DNA of 64,000 nucleotides from Tabrizicola piscis. Its GTDB lineage: Bacteria > Pseudomonadota > Alphaproteobacteria > Rhodobacterales > Rhodobacteraceae. The DNA lies in contig NZ_CP034328.1 in the NCBI RefSeq assembly GCF_003940805.1, positions 1,160,001 to 1,224,000 on the forward strand, in the 5' to 3' direction. Below, one piece after another: positions 34,722 through 43,722 of this stretch. The position numbers and the translations under genes were made by a program. Under the pieces are notes generated by a model, which worked only from the letters and a program-made list of their open reading frames with translations, was not told the DNA's origin and did not search any database. How positions within the stretch are numbered: the stretch's first letter is position 1; every line of letters begins with the position of its first letter.

Positions 34722-34754
34722 TTAATGACAAGGCCACTTGGGGATTGTCATTAA
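34722..34754 (+). promoter_or_regulatory. 10-bp-arm inverted repeat before the FG-GAP/ASPIC gene
   Basis: TTAATGACAA (34722-34731) and TTGTCATTAA (34745-34754) are perfect complements with a 13-bp spacer, 14 bp before the chosen ATG. The arms are AT-rich unlike the surroundings. It may be an operator for a dimeric regulator or a translation-controlling hairpin. Bases 34566-34721 hold no gene. Confidence 0.6.
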
Positions 34755-34768
34755 CGGAATATCGCACC

Positions 34769-36382
34769 ATGCTTGGCAGACTGTTCGTTCTTGCTTCATA
34801 TCTGGCAATTGCCGCCTTGATGGCTGCTCCGGCAGCTGCGTATACGCTGTCCGCAGGTGGATCAAAGTTTTGCGCAATAGATGAATCGGTTTGCTTTGAA
34901 GACGTGTCCAATATCCTCCACCTTCCCGACCTGACCGGCGAAAGAATTGAGTACAAGGGTCAGACTTGGTCTATTTCCTGGGGTGACGCAAACGGAAACC
35001 TTTGGCCAGACTTGTACTTGAACCACCATACGGAAAGAAGCACGAATAATCGTTTCCCAACATCCCACCTGATATACGATCTCGGCAAGAACCCGGAAAC
35101 GTGGGAATTTCTTGAACTTGGGAATGGGGACCAGCACTCAGCCTTGTTCATTGATCTCGATATGGATGGAAACGAGGAAATCTTTGAACTGATCGGCGGC
35201 ATGTCGGGAACGGCAGCGTTCGGCGATAGGAATTCGATGAGCGTGATCCACAAACTTGACAGGGATCCAGTTTCGGATTCAGAATCGGTAGAAGGGGCTA
35301 TTGAAACTGGATTAGCCTATCCTGGGGCCCGAGGGCGGTATGCCCTACCCATAGTCCGCAATGGCGAACTGAGTTTGCTGCTGATCAACGCACCGCGAAA
35401 GGATGGTTTGGCGGGCACCGCACTTTTTCGTCGTACCGTGTCAGGAACATTTGTTCGCGACGAAAGTGTTTTTACCACAACCGAATGTACTTTGCCGGGG
35501 CTCTGCAAGGATGTTGAGTTCAATATTGGCAGCTATGGTGAAGCTAAAGCATTTCATGCCAATGATGATAACCTTGTCGATCTGTTTTTCTATGGACGGG
35601 GAAGCACGAATCCCGGCCGCCTCTTCCTTGCGTCGGTAGATGCAGAAGGAAACCATTCCTACAGAAATTCTGGTGGCTTCATAGTAGACAGTAACGATAT
35701 CTCTGTTTCTGACTTCAACAACGATGGAAATTTCGAACTGATTTATGCAAACAGTAATGGCATCAACTTTGTGAGCTTTAATGGCGACAATGTTCTTGGC
35801 GGAATGATACCAAGTGAGAAACGGATCCCAGTTGGACTTGTCACGGGCGATCTCAACAACGACAAATATTTGGATATTGTGGTATACTACAGAGCTGCAA
35901 ATGATGGACCGTTTAATGTCTCAGTTCTGATGAATGATGGAAGTGGAGGATTCTCCGAAAGTGAGTTCGTAGATGAGAAGAACACGGGAGATGCCAGAAA
36001 TGTTTCAATTGCTGATTATGACCTGGATGGTGCTCTCGATCTCATTTTTTCGGATGGGCGGGGTGATGTCGAAGAAGCCAAAGCATATGGCGGCTACACC
36101 CTTCTGAAGGGGATGACCAAGAACAATTGGCTACAAGTGGATTTGGTGGATCCGCAAATGCTGCGCGGACTTGGCGCACGCGTGACGGTCACAACAAGCG
36201 ATGGGACTAGAATGCTACGGGGTCAATACTCTGGCGTCCACTCAGAAGTACAGGACTTCAAGAGACTCCATTTCGGATTGGGCGACTCCACGGAAGTTAC
36301 GGTTCTCGTCAAATGGGCAGACGGGACCGAGACGGTCGTGGATAGGGTCAAGGCCAATCAGATCATTTCCGTTGCGCAGTAG
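34769..36382 (+). CDS. Secreted FG-GAP/VCBS repeat protein with ASPIC/UnbV domain
   Basis: A 537-residue CRTAC1-like protein. A signal peptide (about 24 residues ending Ala-Ala-Ala) precedes four or five FG-GAP-type calcium loops (DLDMDGNEE, DFNNDGNFE, DLNNDKYLD, DYDLDGALD) of a beta-propeller and a C-terminal ASPIC/UnbV domain (GLGARVTVTTSDG at about 467 onwards). The coding sequence is visibly more AT-rich than both neighbours and interrupts glpX and recJ, so it was probably acquired. It is inferred to act outside the cytoplasm, in calcium-dependent adhesion or binding; no partner is present. Confidence 0.82.
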   Translation: MLGRLFVLASYLAIAALMAAPAAAYTLSAGGSKFCAIDESVCFEDVSNILHLPDLTGERIEYKGQTWSISWGDANGNLWPDLYLNHHTERSTNNRFPTSHLIYDLGKNPETWEFLELGNGDQHSALFIDLDMDGNEEIFELIGGMSGTAAFGDRNSMSVIHKLDRDPVSDSESVEGAIETGLAYPGARGRYALPIVRNGELSLLLINAPRKDGLAGTALFRRTVSGTFVRDESVFTTTECTLPGLCKDVEFNIGSYGEAKAFHANDDNLVDLFFYGRGSTNPGRLFLASVDAEGNHSYRNSGGFIVDSNDISVSDFNNDGNFELIYANSNGINFVSFNGDNVLGGMIPSEKRIPVGLVTGDLNNDKYLDIVVYYRAANDGPFNVSVLMNDGSGGFSESEFVDEKNTGDARNVSIADYDLDGALDLIFSDGRGDVEEAKAYGGYTLLKGMTKNNWLQVDLVDPQMLRGLGARVTVTTSDGTRMLRGQYSGVHSEVQDFKRLHFGLGDSTEVTVLVKWADGTETVVDRVKANQIISVAQ

Positions 36383-36499
36383 ACTTGAACGGCAGCCAAG
36401 GGCCCGGAGCAGCCACCTCTCAGTTGCTCACACTCCCGATCCACCCCGTTTTTCGACCCTTGAATGCCCGTCCGTCGGTCTTTCCACAGCCCCCAACCC

Positions 36500-36573
36500 T
36501 TACCATTTCCTTAACGCCCACAACCAACCCCTTGATTTAAAACAACCCGCCCCCTGTCCCTGCCCGGGACACC
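36500..36573 (+). repeat. 74-bp composite element, copy b
   Basis: Second copy, ending 46 bp before recJ and in its orientation. It begins TTACCATTTCCTTAACGCC, has TTGATTT at offset 32, and ends with the same 21-nt stretch containing TGTCCCTGCCCGGGACA (36555-36571) as the copies at 7731 and 55426. The left part is shared most closely with copy c (CTTAACGCC, CCAAC, TTGA-TTT). Confidence 0.7.
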
Positions 36574-36619
36574 CCATACCCCCCTTGCAAGGCCATGGCC
36601 TTTACGGCACCCCTGTCGC

Positions 36620-38359
36620 ATGACCGCCTTCCTTGACGTCACAACCTCCCTCACCGGCCGCCGCTGGACCGGCCCCGATGCCGCTCAGGATCGGCTGGCC
36701 GAAGGCATGGCCCAGCAGACCCGCCTGCCCCTGCCGCTCTGCCGGATCCTCGCAGCCCGCGGGGTGGCACCGGAGGAGGCGCCCGCCTTCCTTGCCCCCG
36801 CCCTGCGTGACCTGCTGCCCGATCCCCTCACCCTCAAGGACATGGCCCCCGCCGCGGCCCGTCTGATCCGCGCGGTGACGGCCAGGGAACGGATCGCCAT
36901 CTTCGCCGATTACGACGTCGACGGCGGCTCCTCGGCGGCGCTCCTCATCGTCTGGCTTCGCGCGATGGGGTGTGGGGCGACGCTTTATATCCCCGACCGG
37001 ATCGACGAAGGCTATGGCCCGAATGTCCCCGCGATGTCCGCCCTTGCTGCCAATCACAGCCTTATCCTCTGCGTCGACTGTGGCACCCTGTCCCACGATC
37101 CCATCGCGGCGGCCAAGGGGGCGGATGTGGTCATCCTGGACCACCACCTCGCCCTTGAAACCCTGCCCGCCGCGCTGGCGGTCGTGAACCCCAACCGGCA
37201 GGACGAAGACGGCACGCTTGCCCATCTTTGCGCCGCCGGGGTGGTCTTCCTGCTGCTGGTCGAAGCGAACCGCCAGCTTCGCGCCAGTGGCCAGCAAGGC
37301 CCCGATCTGATGGCGATGCTGGACCTTGTGGCGCTGGCGACCGTCGCGGATGTGGCCCCCCTGGTCGGCGTCAACCGGGCCTTCGTGCGGCAGGGCCTCA
37401 AGGTGATGGCCCGCCGCGACCGCCCCGGTCTGCGGGCGCTGGCGGATGTCGCGCGGATGGATCAGGCCCCGACCTCTTACGCCCTTGGCTTCCTCCTTGG
37501 GCCCCGGGTCAACGCGGGCGGGCGCATCGGGCAGGCCGATCTTGGCGCGCGGCTGCTGGCGACCGACAACCCCACCGAGGCGGCGGCGATGGCGGCAAAG
37601 CTGGACCAACTGAACACCGACCGACGCGAGATCACCGAAGCCGTCCGCGAAGAGGCCTTGGCCCAGGCCGAAGCGCGCGGGTTGGATGGTCCACTGGTCT
37701 GGGCAGCGGGTGAAGGCTGGCACCCCGGTGTTGTCGGCATCGTCGCGGCGCGGCTGAAAGAGGCGGCGCAGCGGCCGTCGGTCGTGATCGGCTTTGACGG
37801 GGACGACGGCAAAGGCTCGGCCCGGTCGGTCCCGGGGGTCGATCTTGGTGCTGCGATCCAGCGCATCGCGGCGGAAGGTCTGATCGTCAAGGGCGGTGGC
37901 CACAAGATGGCCGCCGGCCTGTCGCTGACCCGCGCGCAGCTGGAACCGGCGATGGCCCGCCTTGCCGAGCTTCTGGCCCGGCAGGGCGCAGGCGACGGCG
38001 GACCTTCGGACCTGCGGATCGACAGCCTCCTGACCACCAGCGCCGCCACCGTCGCGCTGGTCGAACAGATCGAGGATGCCGGCCCCTTTGGCGCAGCCGC
38101 CCCCGCCCCGCGCTTTGCCTTTGCCAATGTCGCCGTCAGCACCAGACGGATGGGCGCGGCACATCTGAAGCTGACGCTGTCTGACGGCACAGGCCCGGGG
38201 CTGGACGCCATCCTTTTCGGGGCCTTCGATGGCCCGCTTGGCCCGGCGCTGGAAAACGCTGGCCATCGCCGCTTTCACCTTGCCGGACGGCTGGAGCTGA
38301 ACCACTGGAACGGCCGCACAAAGGTGCAGCTTCGTGTCGAAGACGCCGCACCGGTCTGA
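36620..38359 (+). CDS. recJ: Single-stranded-DNA-specific exonuclease RecJ
   Basis: A 579-residue 5'-3' exonuclease for recombinational and mismatch repair. DHH-family motifs: ADYDVDGGSS (motif I, about 95-104), the VDCGT and DHH box (VILDHHLA), and the DHHA1 motif KGGGHKMAAG near the C-terminal third. The ribosome binding site is weak. It follows copy b of the composite element. The length is normal. Confidence 0.95.
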   Translation: MTAFLDVTTSLTGRRWTGPDAAQDRLAEGMAQQTRLPLPLCRILAARGVAPEEAPAFLAPALRDLLPDPLTLKDMAPAAARLIRAVTARERIAIFADYDVDGGSSAALLIVWLRAMGCGATLYIPDRIDEGYGPNVPAMSALAANHSLILCVDCGTLSHDPIAAAKGADVVILDHHLALETLPAALAVVNPNRQDEDGTLAHLCAAGVVFLLLVEANRQLRASGQQGPDLMAMLDLVALATVADVAPLVGVNRAFVRQGLKVMARRDRPGLRALADVARMDQAPTSYALGFLLGPRVNAGGRIGQADLGARLLATDNPTEAAAMAAKLDQLNTDRREITEAVREEALAQAEARGLDGPLVWAAGEGWHPGVVGIVAARLKEAAQRPSVVIGFDGDDGKGSARSVPGVDLGAAIQRIAAEGLIVKGGGHKMAAGLSLTRAQLEPAMARLAELLARQGAGDGGPSDLRIDSLLTTSAATVALVEQIEDAGPFGAAAPAPRFAFANVAVSTRRMGAAHLKLTLSDGTGPGLDAILFGAFDGPLGPALENAGHRRFHLAGRLELNHWNGRTKVQLRVEDAAPV

Positions 38360-38429
38360 GGGGCATGAAGCGCAAGATTCCGCTTGCAGAACCGCGGCAC
38401 CCGTTCTAGACACCCGCCACCGAAAGCGT

Positions 38430-38504
38430 GGCCCGTTCGTCTATCGGTTAGGACACCAGGTTTTCAACCTGGGAAGAGGGGTTCGACTCCCCTACGGGCT
38501 GCCA
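38430..38504 (+). tRNA. tRNA-Glu (UUC)
   Basis: A 75-nt tRNA including an encoded CCA. Acceptor GGCCCGT pairs with ACGGGCT (one G-U); the anticodon loop TTTTCAA gives anticodon UUC; the T arm GGGGT-TCGACTC-CCCT is normal. It is identical to the copy at 39454-39528. Confidence 0.98.
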
Positions 38505-38607
38505 CGGTTTCCACACATCGTGACTTGACACATAGCCTTTGCACAGTGTGTCTGATGCTGTCGCGCCGTCTATTCCGGCGCTGGAAACAATTGCATAGGT
38601 GCGTCCC

Positions 38608-39408
38608 GTGACTCTGACTTTTCGCTTTGCCGCCCCCGCCATTCTGGCGCTTTTGCCTTTGGCCGCCCATGCCACCAGCTGCAGTGACACCGGCGGCAGG
38701 TATGAAGACTGGAAGGCCGAGATGGCCGCCGACGCCAAGGCCTCGGGCGTAGGCAAGCGCGGGGTCGAGGCGTTGATGGCGACGTCCTACTCCAAGGCCA
38801 CCATTTCGGCGGACCGCAATCAGAAAAGCTTCAAGTACACCTTGGACAAGTTCCTGCAGGTGCGCGGCGCCGACACGATCATCGCGCAAGGCCGCAGCCG
38901 CAAGGCCAAGAACACCGAGTTTTATGCAGCGCTTGAGGCACAGTATGGCGTGCCCGCCGGGGTGCTGATTGCCATCCATGGGATGGAAACCGCCTTTGGC
39001 GGCTTCATGGGCGATACCAATGTGGTGTCGGCCATCGCCACGCTGACCTATGACTGCCGCCGGTCCGACTTCTTCAAGCCCCACCTTATCGGCGCGCTGA
39101 AGCTGGTCGATCAGGGGTCGATCTCGATGAAGACCGTCGGGGCCAAGCATGGCGAGCTTGGGCACACCCAATTCCTGCCCGGCAACGCGCTGACCTATGG
39201 GGTCGACGGCAATGGCGACGGGACGGTGGATTTCTACAACATGACCGACGCCCTTGCCTCGACCGCCAACTTCCTGCGCCAAAAGGGCTGGAAACCCGGC
39301 AAGGGCTATCAGGAGGGCGAGCCGAATTTCGAAGTCATCAAGCAGTGGAACGCGGCCAAGGTCTATCAGCAGGCCATCGCACTGATGGGTGCCCAGATCG
39401 ACGGCTGA
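38608..39408 (+). CDS. MltB-like lytic murein transglycosylase
   Basis: A 266-residue lytic transglycosylase that cleaves peptidoglycan glycan strands. A hydrophobic signal peptide ends Ala-His-Ala; the catalytic Glu lies in AIHGMETAFGGFMGDTN, as in the MltB family. The GTG start at 38608 is chosen because TAGGTG lies 6 bases upstream; a GTG at 38599 is the alternative. It sits between two identical tRNA-Glu genes. Confidence 0.87.
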   Translation: MTLTFRFAAPAILALLPLAAHATSCSDTGGRYEDWKAEMAADAKASGVGKRGVEALMATSYSKATISADRNQKSFKYTLDKFLQVRGADTIIAQGRSRKAKNTEFYAALEAQYGVPAGVLIAIHGMETAFGGFMGDTNVVSAIATLTYDCRRSDFFKPHLIGALKLVDQGSISMKTVGAKHGELGHTQFLPGNALTYGVDGNGDGTVDFYNMTDALASTANFLRQKGWKPGKGYQEGEPNFEVIKQWNAAKVYQQAIALMGAQIDG

Positions 39409-39453
39409 TTGCCCCTTGCACCCGCCTGCAGCGCCCGCTAGGACGCGCAGAGT

Positions 39454-39528
39454 GGCCCGTTCGTCTATCGGTTAGGACACCAGGTTTTCAACCTGGGAAG
39501 AGGGGTTCGACTCCCCTACGGGCTGCCA
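39454..39528 (+). tRNA. tRNA-Glu (UUC), second copy
   Basis: Identical over all 75 nt to the tRNA at 38430-38504, including encoded CCA. The identity stops at the tRNA ends, so only the tRNA itself was duplicated or kept uniform by gene conversion. Confidence 0.98.
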
Positions 39529-39626
39529 CCTTCCCTTCGTTACAATTGCCCAACAGGCATGTGACTGGCATTCCGGGCCGGGATCGGCTTGATGGGGATA
39601 GTCTTGCCCTGAATCGGAAATCCCCC

Positions 39627-40841
39627 ATGCTTCGCACCCTTGCCGCGCTTTTGCTGTTGTCCACCTCGGCCCTTGCCGACACCGCAGATGGCGATGCGCT
39701 GAAGGGCATGTCCTGGGATCAGATCGTGGAACAGGCGCGGGGTGGCACGGTCAACTGGTTCATGTGGGGTGGGGCTGACACGATCAACCGCTATGTGTCG
39801 GACCATGTCGGCGCGATCCTGAAGCGGGATTATGACATCACCCTGAACCGCGTGGGCGTGGCCGACGCCGTGGAAGTGGTGAACATCGTCCTGACCGAGA
39901 AAGAGGCCGGCGTGACCGATGCCGGGACCGTGGACCTGATCTGGATCAACGGCGAAAACTTCCGGTCGATGAAGCAGGGCGATCTGGCGTTTTGCGGCTA
40001 TACCGACCTTCTGCCCAACAACGCGCTGGTGAACTGGGACAACCCGGCCATCGCGAATGATTTCGGCGTGCCGGTCGATGGCTGCGAAGTGCCGTGGAAC
40101 ACCGTCCAGTTCGCCTTTGCCCATGACAGCGCCGACGTGCCCGAACCGCCCCGCGACATGGCCGCGCTGCTGGACTGGATCAAGGCCAACCCCGGCCGCT
40201 TCACCTATCCCGCCCCGCCCGATTTCACCGGGTCGGTCTTCGTGCGCCACGTCTTCTATCATGCCGCGGGTGGGGCGGATGCGCTGCTTGGCCCCTTCGA
40301 TCAGGCCAAGTTCGATGCCGCCGCCGCCAAGACCTGGGCCATCCTGAATGAGATCGAGCCCTTCCTGTGGCGCGAAGGCCAGACTTATCCCAACACCATT
40401 GCCCAGCTGAACGAGCTGTTCGCCAATGGCGAAGTGGCCTTCACCTTCAACTACGACCCCTCGCAGTTCGGCCTTGCCGTTCAGGCCGGAACCTATCCCG
40501 AAACCACGCGGTCCTTCGGGCTGGCTGATGGCACCATCGGCAACACCAACTACACGCTGATCCCGTTCAATTCGCCGAACAAGGCCGCGGCAATGGTGCT
40601 GCAGAACCTGCTTCTGTCGGGCGAGGAGCAGCTGGAAAAGGCAAAGCCGGAGGTCTGGGGTGCCTCACCCGCCATCGAGATTTCGCGCACTTCGGCCGAG
40701 GTTCAGTCCGGTTTCGCCGCGATTGAAGGGCATCCTTCGGTGGTGTCGGCGGAAGAGCTGGCCAAAGCCGCCCTGCCGGAACTGCAGGCCGACTGGCTGA
40801 CGGCAATCGAGGCGGGCTGGCAGGCGCAGGTCGGGAATTGA
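39627..40841 (+). CDS. ABC transporter substrate-binding protein (YnjB-like)
   Basis: A 404-residue periplasmic binding protein with a signal peptide of about 17 residues (ending Ala-Leu-Ala). The pattern WFMWGGADTINRYVSD and the downstream gene order (two permeases, one ATPase) match YnjB-type solute-binding proteins. The substrate is not known for the family. GGAAA lies 7 bases before the ATG. It is followed by the permease genes after 100 bp. Confidence 0.8.
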   Translation: MLRTLAALLLLSTSALADTADGDALKGMSWDQIVEQARGGTVNWFMWGGADTINRYVSDHVGAILKRDYDITLNRVGVADAVEVVNIVLTEKEAGVTDAGTVDLIWINGENFRSMKQGDLAFCGYTDLLPNNALVNWDNPAIANDFGVPVDGCEVPWNTVQFAFAHDSADVPEPPRDMAALLDWIKANPGRFTYPAPPDFTGSVFVRHVFYHAAGGADALLGPFDQAKFDAAAAKTWAILNEIEPFLWREGQTYPNTIAQLNELFANGEVAFTFNYDPSQFGLAVQAGTYPETTRSFGLADGTIGNTNYTLIPFNSPNKAAAMVLQNLLLSGEEQLEKAKPEVWGASPAIEISRTSAEVQSGFAAIEGHPSVVSAEELAKAALPELQADWLTAIEAGWQAQVGN

Positions 40842-40941
40842 CCTTCGGGCAGCGTCTGTGGCCCTTGCAGGCTGGCTTCGCTGACCGCAGTATTGCGCAA
40901 ACCGACCGCGAGGAAGGGATGAAAGACCCAAGGCCCGCCGC

Positions 40942-41814
40942 ATGACTGGCCGGACCAACCCGGTCTGGCTGCTTCTGCCCGTCCTCTTGGTCCTTGGCGG
41001 GCTGTTTCTTGCAGCCCTTGGCCTGACGCTGATCCGGTCCTTCCGCTATATGCCGGTGCTTGGGCTGACCGAACCTGACCTTGCCGCCTATGCTGCCGTC
41101 CTGTCCTCGCCCGGTTTCCTTGCCTCGCTTGGCCTGTCGCTGTGGATTGCGCTGGCGTCGACGCTGCTTTCGGCGGTGCTGGCGCTTGGGGCCGCGCTCT
41201 TGTTGCGGCAGACCTTTCCCGGGCGGCAGCTGATCGGGTTTCTGTTCCAGATGAACCTGACCGTGCCGCATGTCGTGGGGGCGGTGGGGATGCTGTACCT
41301 TGTGTCGCAGTCCGGCGCCTTTGCGCGGCTGGCCTATGCGGGCGGGCTGATCACCGCGCCGGCGCAGTTTCCGGCCCTGACCCACGACCCCTTCGCAATC
41401 GGGGTCATCCTGCTTTACGTCTGGAAAGAGGTGCCCTTCATCACCCTGATCCTGTTGGCCAACCTGCAATCCATCGGCGTCGACCATGAGGCGACCGCCC
41501 GCAGCCTTGGCGCCACCCGCTGGCAGGCGTTCCGCCATGTCACCCTGCCGATGCTGATGCCGGGCCTTCTGGCCGCGTCGGTGCTGGTCTTCGCTTTCGC
41601 CTTCGGTGCCTATGAGATCCCGCTGCTGCTCGGCGCCAGTTCCCCCAAGGCGCTGCCCGTGCTGGCGTGGCAAAGCTATACCGACGTCGATCTTGCCGCC
41701 CGGCCCGAGGCGATGGCCATGGCCGTCATCATCGCGCTGCTCGGGGTCCTGATGCTGCTGGCCTATGCCCGGCTTGCCCGCCCGCTGGCCGAACGGGGGC
41801 GCCATGCGCGGTGA
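40942..41814 (+). CDS. ABC transporter permease 1
   Basis: A 290-residue inner-membrane permease with about six hydrophobic segments and the EAA-type loop DHEATARSLGATRWQAFRHVTLP for ATPase contact. It overlaps the next permease by 11 bp. In E. coli YnjC the two permeases are fused; here they are separate genes. Confidence 0.87.
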   Translation: MTGRTNPVWLLLPVLLVLGGLFLAALGLTLIRSFRYMPVLGLTEPDLAAYAAVLSSPGFLASLGLSLWIALASTLLSAVLALGAALLLRQTFPGRQLIGFLFQMNLTVPHVVGAVGMLYLVSQSGAFARLAYAGGLITAPAQFPALTHDPFAIGVILLYVWKEVPFITLILLANLQSIGVDHEATARSLGATRWQAFRHVTLPMLMPGLLAASVLVFAFAFGAYEIPLLLGASSPKALPVLAWQSYTDVDLAARPEAMAMAVIIALLGVLMLLAYARLARPLAERGRHAR

Positions 41815-42610
41815 CGGCCTTCGCACCCTTGCCGGGTTTGCCCTGGCGCTTTGGCTGATCCTGCCGCTGGTGCCGCTGGCGATCTGGTCCGTGGCCTATG
41901 GCTGGCGCTTTCCGGCCCTCCTTCCGCCCGACCTTTCGACACAGGCCTGGGCCTATGCGCTGTCGCCAACCTCGGGCGTGCTGCAAAGCCTTGGGGTCAC
42001 GGTCTCTATCGCGGCGTCGGCGACGGCTCTGGCGGCACTGGTCGGTGTCCCGGCTGGACGGGCGCTGGGGCTTTACCGCTTTCGCGGCAGGGGATTGGTG
42101 ATCCTGCTGCTGATCGCCCCGGCCATCCTGCCAGGGATCGCTGTGGCGTTAGGATTGCATGGCATCTTCCTGCGGCTGGGGCTGACGGGCACGGTCTGGG
42201 GCGTGATCCTTGCCCATCTGGTCCCGGTCCTGCCCTACATGACGCTGGTCATGGCCGCCGTCTTCGCGGGCTTCGACACCGATGTTGAGGATCAGGCCCG
42301 ATCGCTTGGCGCGCGGCCTGCGCAGGTCTTCCTCCATGTCACCCTGCCCGCCATCCTGCCGGGTTTGATGACCGGGGCGCTGTTTGCCTTTCTGGTGTCA
42401 TGGTCGCAATACCTGCTGACCCTCAGCATCGGGGGCGGCAAGGTGCAGACCCTGCCGCTGGTGCTGTTCACCTTTGCCACCTCGGGGCGCAATGATGTGA
42501 CCGGAGCGGTCAGCCTGATCTACATCCTGCCCGGTCTTCTGGCGCTGGCCCTGATCGCCCGCCGCCTGACTGGGCGCAACCCGGCCCTTGGCCTGCAGGT
42601 CGGCCGATGA
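41804..42610 (+). CDS. ABC transporter permease 2
   Basis: A 268-residue permease with about six hydrophobic segments and an EAA-type loop VEDQARSLGARPAQVFLHVTLP. The ATG at 41804 follows GGGGGC; the longer frame to 41765 lies inside the first permease. Its stop overlaps the ATPase start as ATGA. Confidence 0.87.
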   Translation: MRGDGLRTLAGFALALWLILPLVPLAIWSVAYGWRFPALLPPDLSTQAWAYALSPTSGVLQSLGVTVSIAASATALAALVGVPAGRALGLYRFRGRGLVILLLIAPAILPGIAVALGLHGIFLRLGLTGTVWGVILAHLVPVLPYMTLVMAAVFAGFDTDVEDQARSLGARPAQVFLHVTLPAILPGLMTGALFAFLVSWSQYLLTLSIGGGKVQTLPLVLFTFATSGRNDVTGAVSLIYILPGLLALALIARRLTGRNPALGLQVGR

Positions 42611-43677
42611 CGGCGCTGCAGTTGACCGGCCTGACCAAGACCCATCCCGGGGGCAACCTTGCCACGATCCGGGGGCTGGACCTGACGGTTGCAAGCGGGA
42701 CGATCACGGCGCTTCTTGGCCCATCGGGCGCGGGCAAGACCACGGTCATGAAGCTGGTCGCCGGGCTTTTCGCGCCCGATGCGGGCGACATCGCCTTGGG
42801 CGGTCGGTCGATCCTGACCCTGCCGCCCGAACGGCGTGGCGTCGTGATGGTGTTCCAGAACCCGCTGTTGTTCCCGCATCTGACGGTGGCCCAGAACGTG
42901 GGCTTCGGCCTGCGCATGCGCGGCCTGCCCGCCGCCCGGATCGCTACCCAGGTTGACGCGATGCTGGGCCGGGTCCGCCTAGGCGGGCTTGGCCAGCGTC
43001 GCCCGGACGAACTCTCGGGTGGTCAGGCCCAGCGGGCTGCGCTGGCCCGGGCACTGGTGCTGGAGCCGGACCTGCTGCTGCTGGACGAACCCCTTTCCAG
43101 CCTTGATCCCGCCCTTCGGGACGAAATGCGCAGCCTGATCCTGACCCTGCAGCGCGACATGGCCGTGACCACCGTTGTCGTGACCCATGACCAGACCGAA
43201 GCGGTCGTGCTGGCGGACCAGATCGCACTGCTTCTGGACGGGCAGCTTGCCCAGCATGCCCCGCCGGACACGATCTACCGCAGACCTGCATCGCTGGCCG
43301 TTGCGCGGTTCTTCGGCGGGGTGAACTTCCTGCCAGGAACGGCTGCTGCAGGGGTGTTACAGTCCGCCATCGGCCCACTCACCTTGCCGGACAGCCTGCC
43401 TGCCACGCTGGCCAACGGCCCCGGCACCCTGACCATCCGCCCCGAGGCGGTTGTGCTTGGGCCTGGCCCGACTGACGCAAACCCACGCACCGCGAGGGTT
43501 GAGGGTTGCGCCTTTCTGGGCAGCCAAAGCCGGGTTGACCTGATGGTCGGCACCACCCCCCTGCAGGCGCTGGTGGCGCCCGAGGTTGCCCGCACCCTGA
43601 CGCCGGGCCAGACAACCCTGATCGCCCTGCCGCCTGAGGCATTGTGGATCATACCACTCGGCACCGAGGCCGGTTGA
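42607..43677 (+). CDS. ABC transporter ATP-binding protein
   Basis: A 356-residue ATPase that powers import by the two permeases. Walker A GPSGAGKTT (residues about 38-46), signature LSGGQAQR, Walker B LLLLDEPLSS and the H-loop TVVVTHDQTEA are intact; the C-terminal third is a regulatory (TOBE/OB-like) domain. The start overlaps the permease 2 stop. Confidence 0.9.
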   Translation: MTALQLTGLTKTHPGGNLATIRGLDLTVASGTITALLGPSGAGKTTVMKLVAGLFAPDAGDIALGGRSILTLPPERRGVVMVFQNPLLFPHLTVAQNVGFGLRMRGLPAARIATQVDAMLGRVRLGGLGQRRPDELSGGQAQRAALARALVLEPDLLLLDEPLSSLDPALRDEMRSLILTLQRDMAVTTVVVTHDQTEAVVLADQIALLLDGQLAQHAPPDTIYRRPASLAVARFFGGVNFLPGTAAAGVLQSAIGPLTLPDSLPATLANGPGTLTIRPEAVVLGPGPTDANPRTARVEGCAFLGSQSRVDLMVGTTPLQALVAPEVARTLTPGQTTLIALPPEALWIIPLGTEAG

Positions 43678-43696
43678 CACTGAACGATGGTGGCCC

Positions 43697-43722
43697 TGAA
43701 CCCGTCCTTGTCTGCGGGTTCA
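43697..43722. terminator. Hairpin between convergent ABC and cyclase genes
   Basis: TGAACCCG and CGGGTTCA form perfect 8-bp arms with a 10-nt loop; the right arm contains the stop codon of the diguanylate cyclase. It could terminate either gene, but there is no U-run. Confidence 0.4.

Noticed and set aside
36602..38413. 603-residue minus-strand open frame
   Set aside because: It is antisense to recJ, which carries the DHH and DHHA1 motifs.
38430..39528. tRNA-flanked integrated element (att sites)
   Set aside because: Both tRNA copies are full length, the enclosed gene is a housekeeping-type transglycosylase and there is no integrase.
43697..43722. Classical rho-independent terminator
   Set aside because: The stem is good but no U-run follows on either strand; kept only as a low-confidence hairpin.
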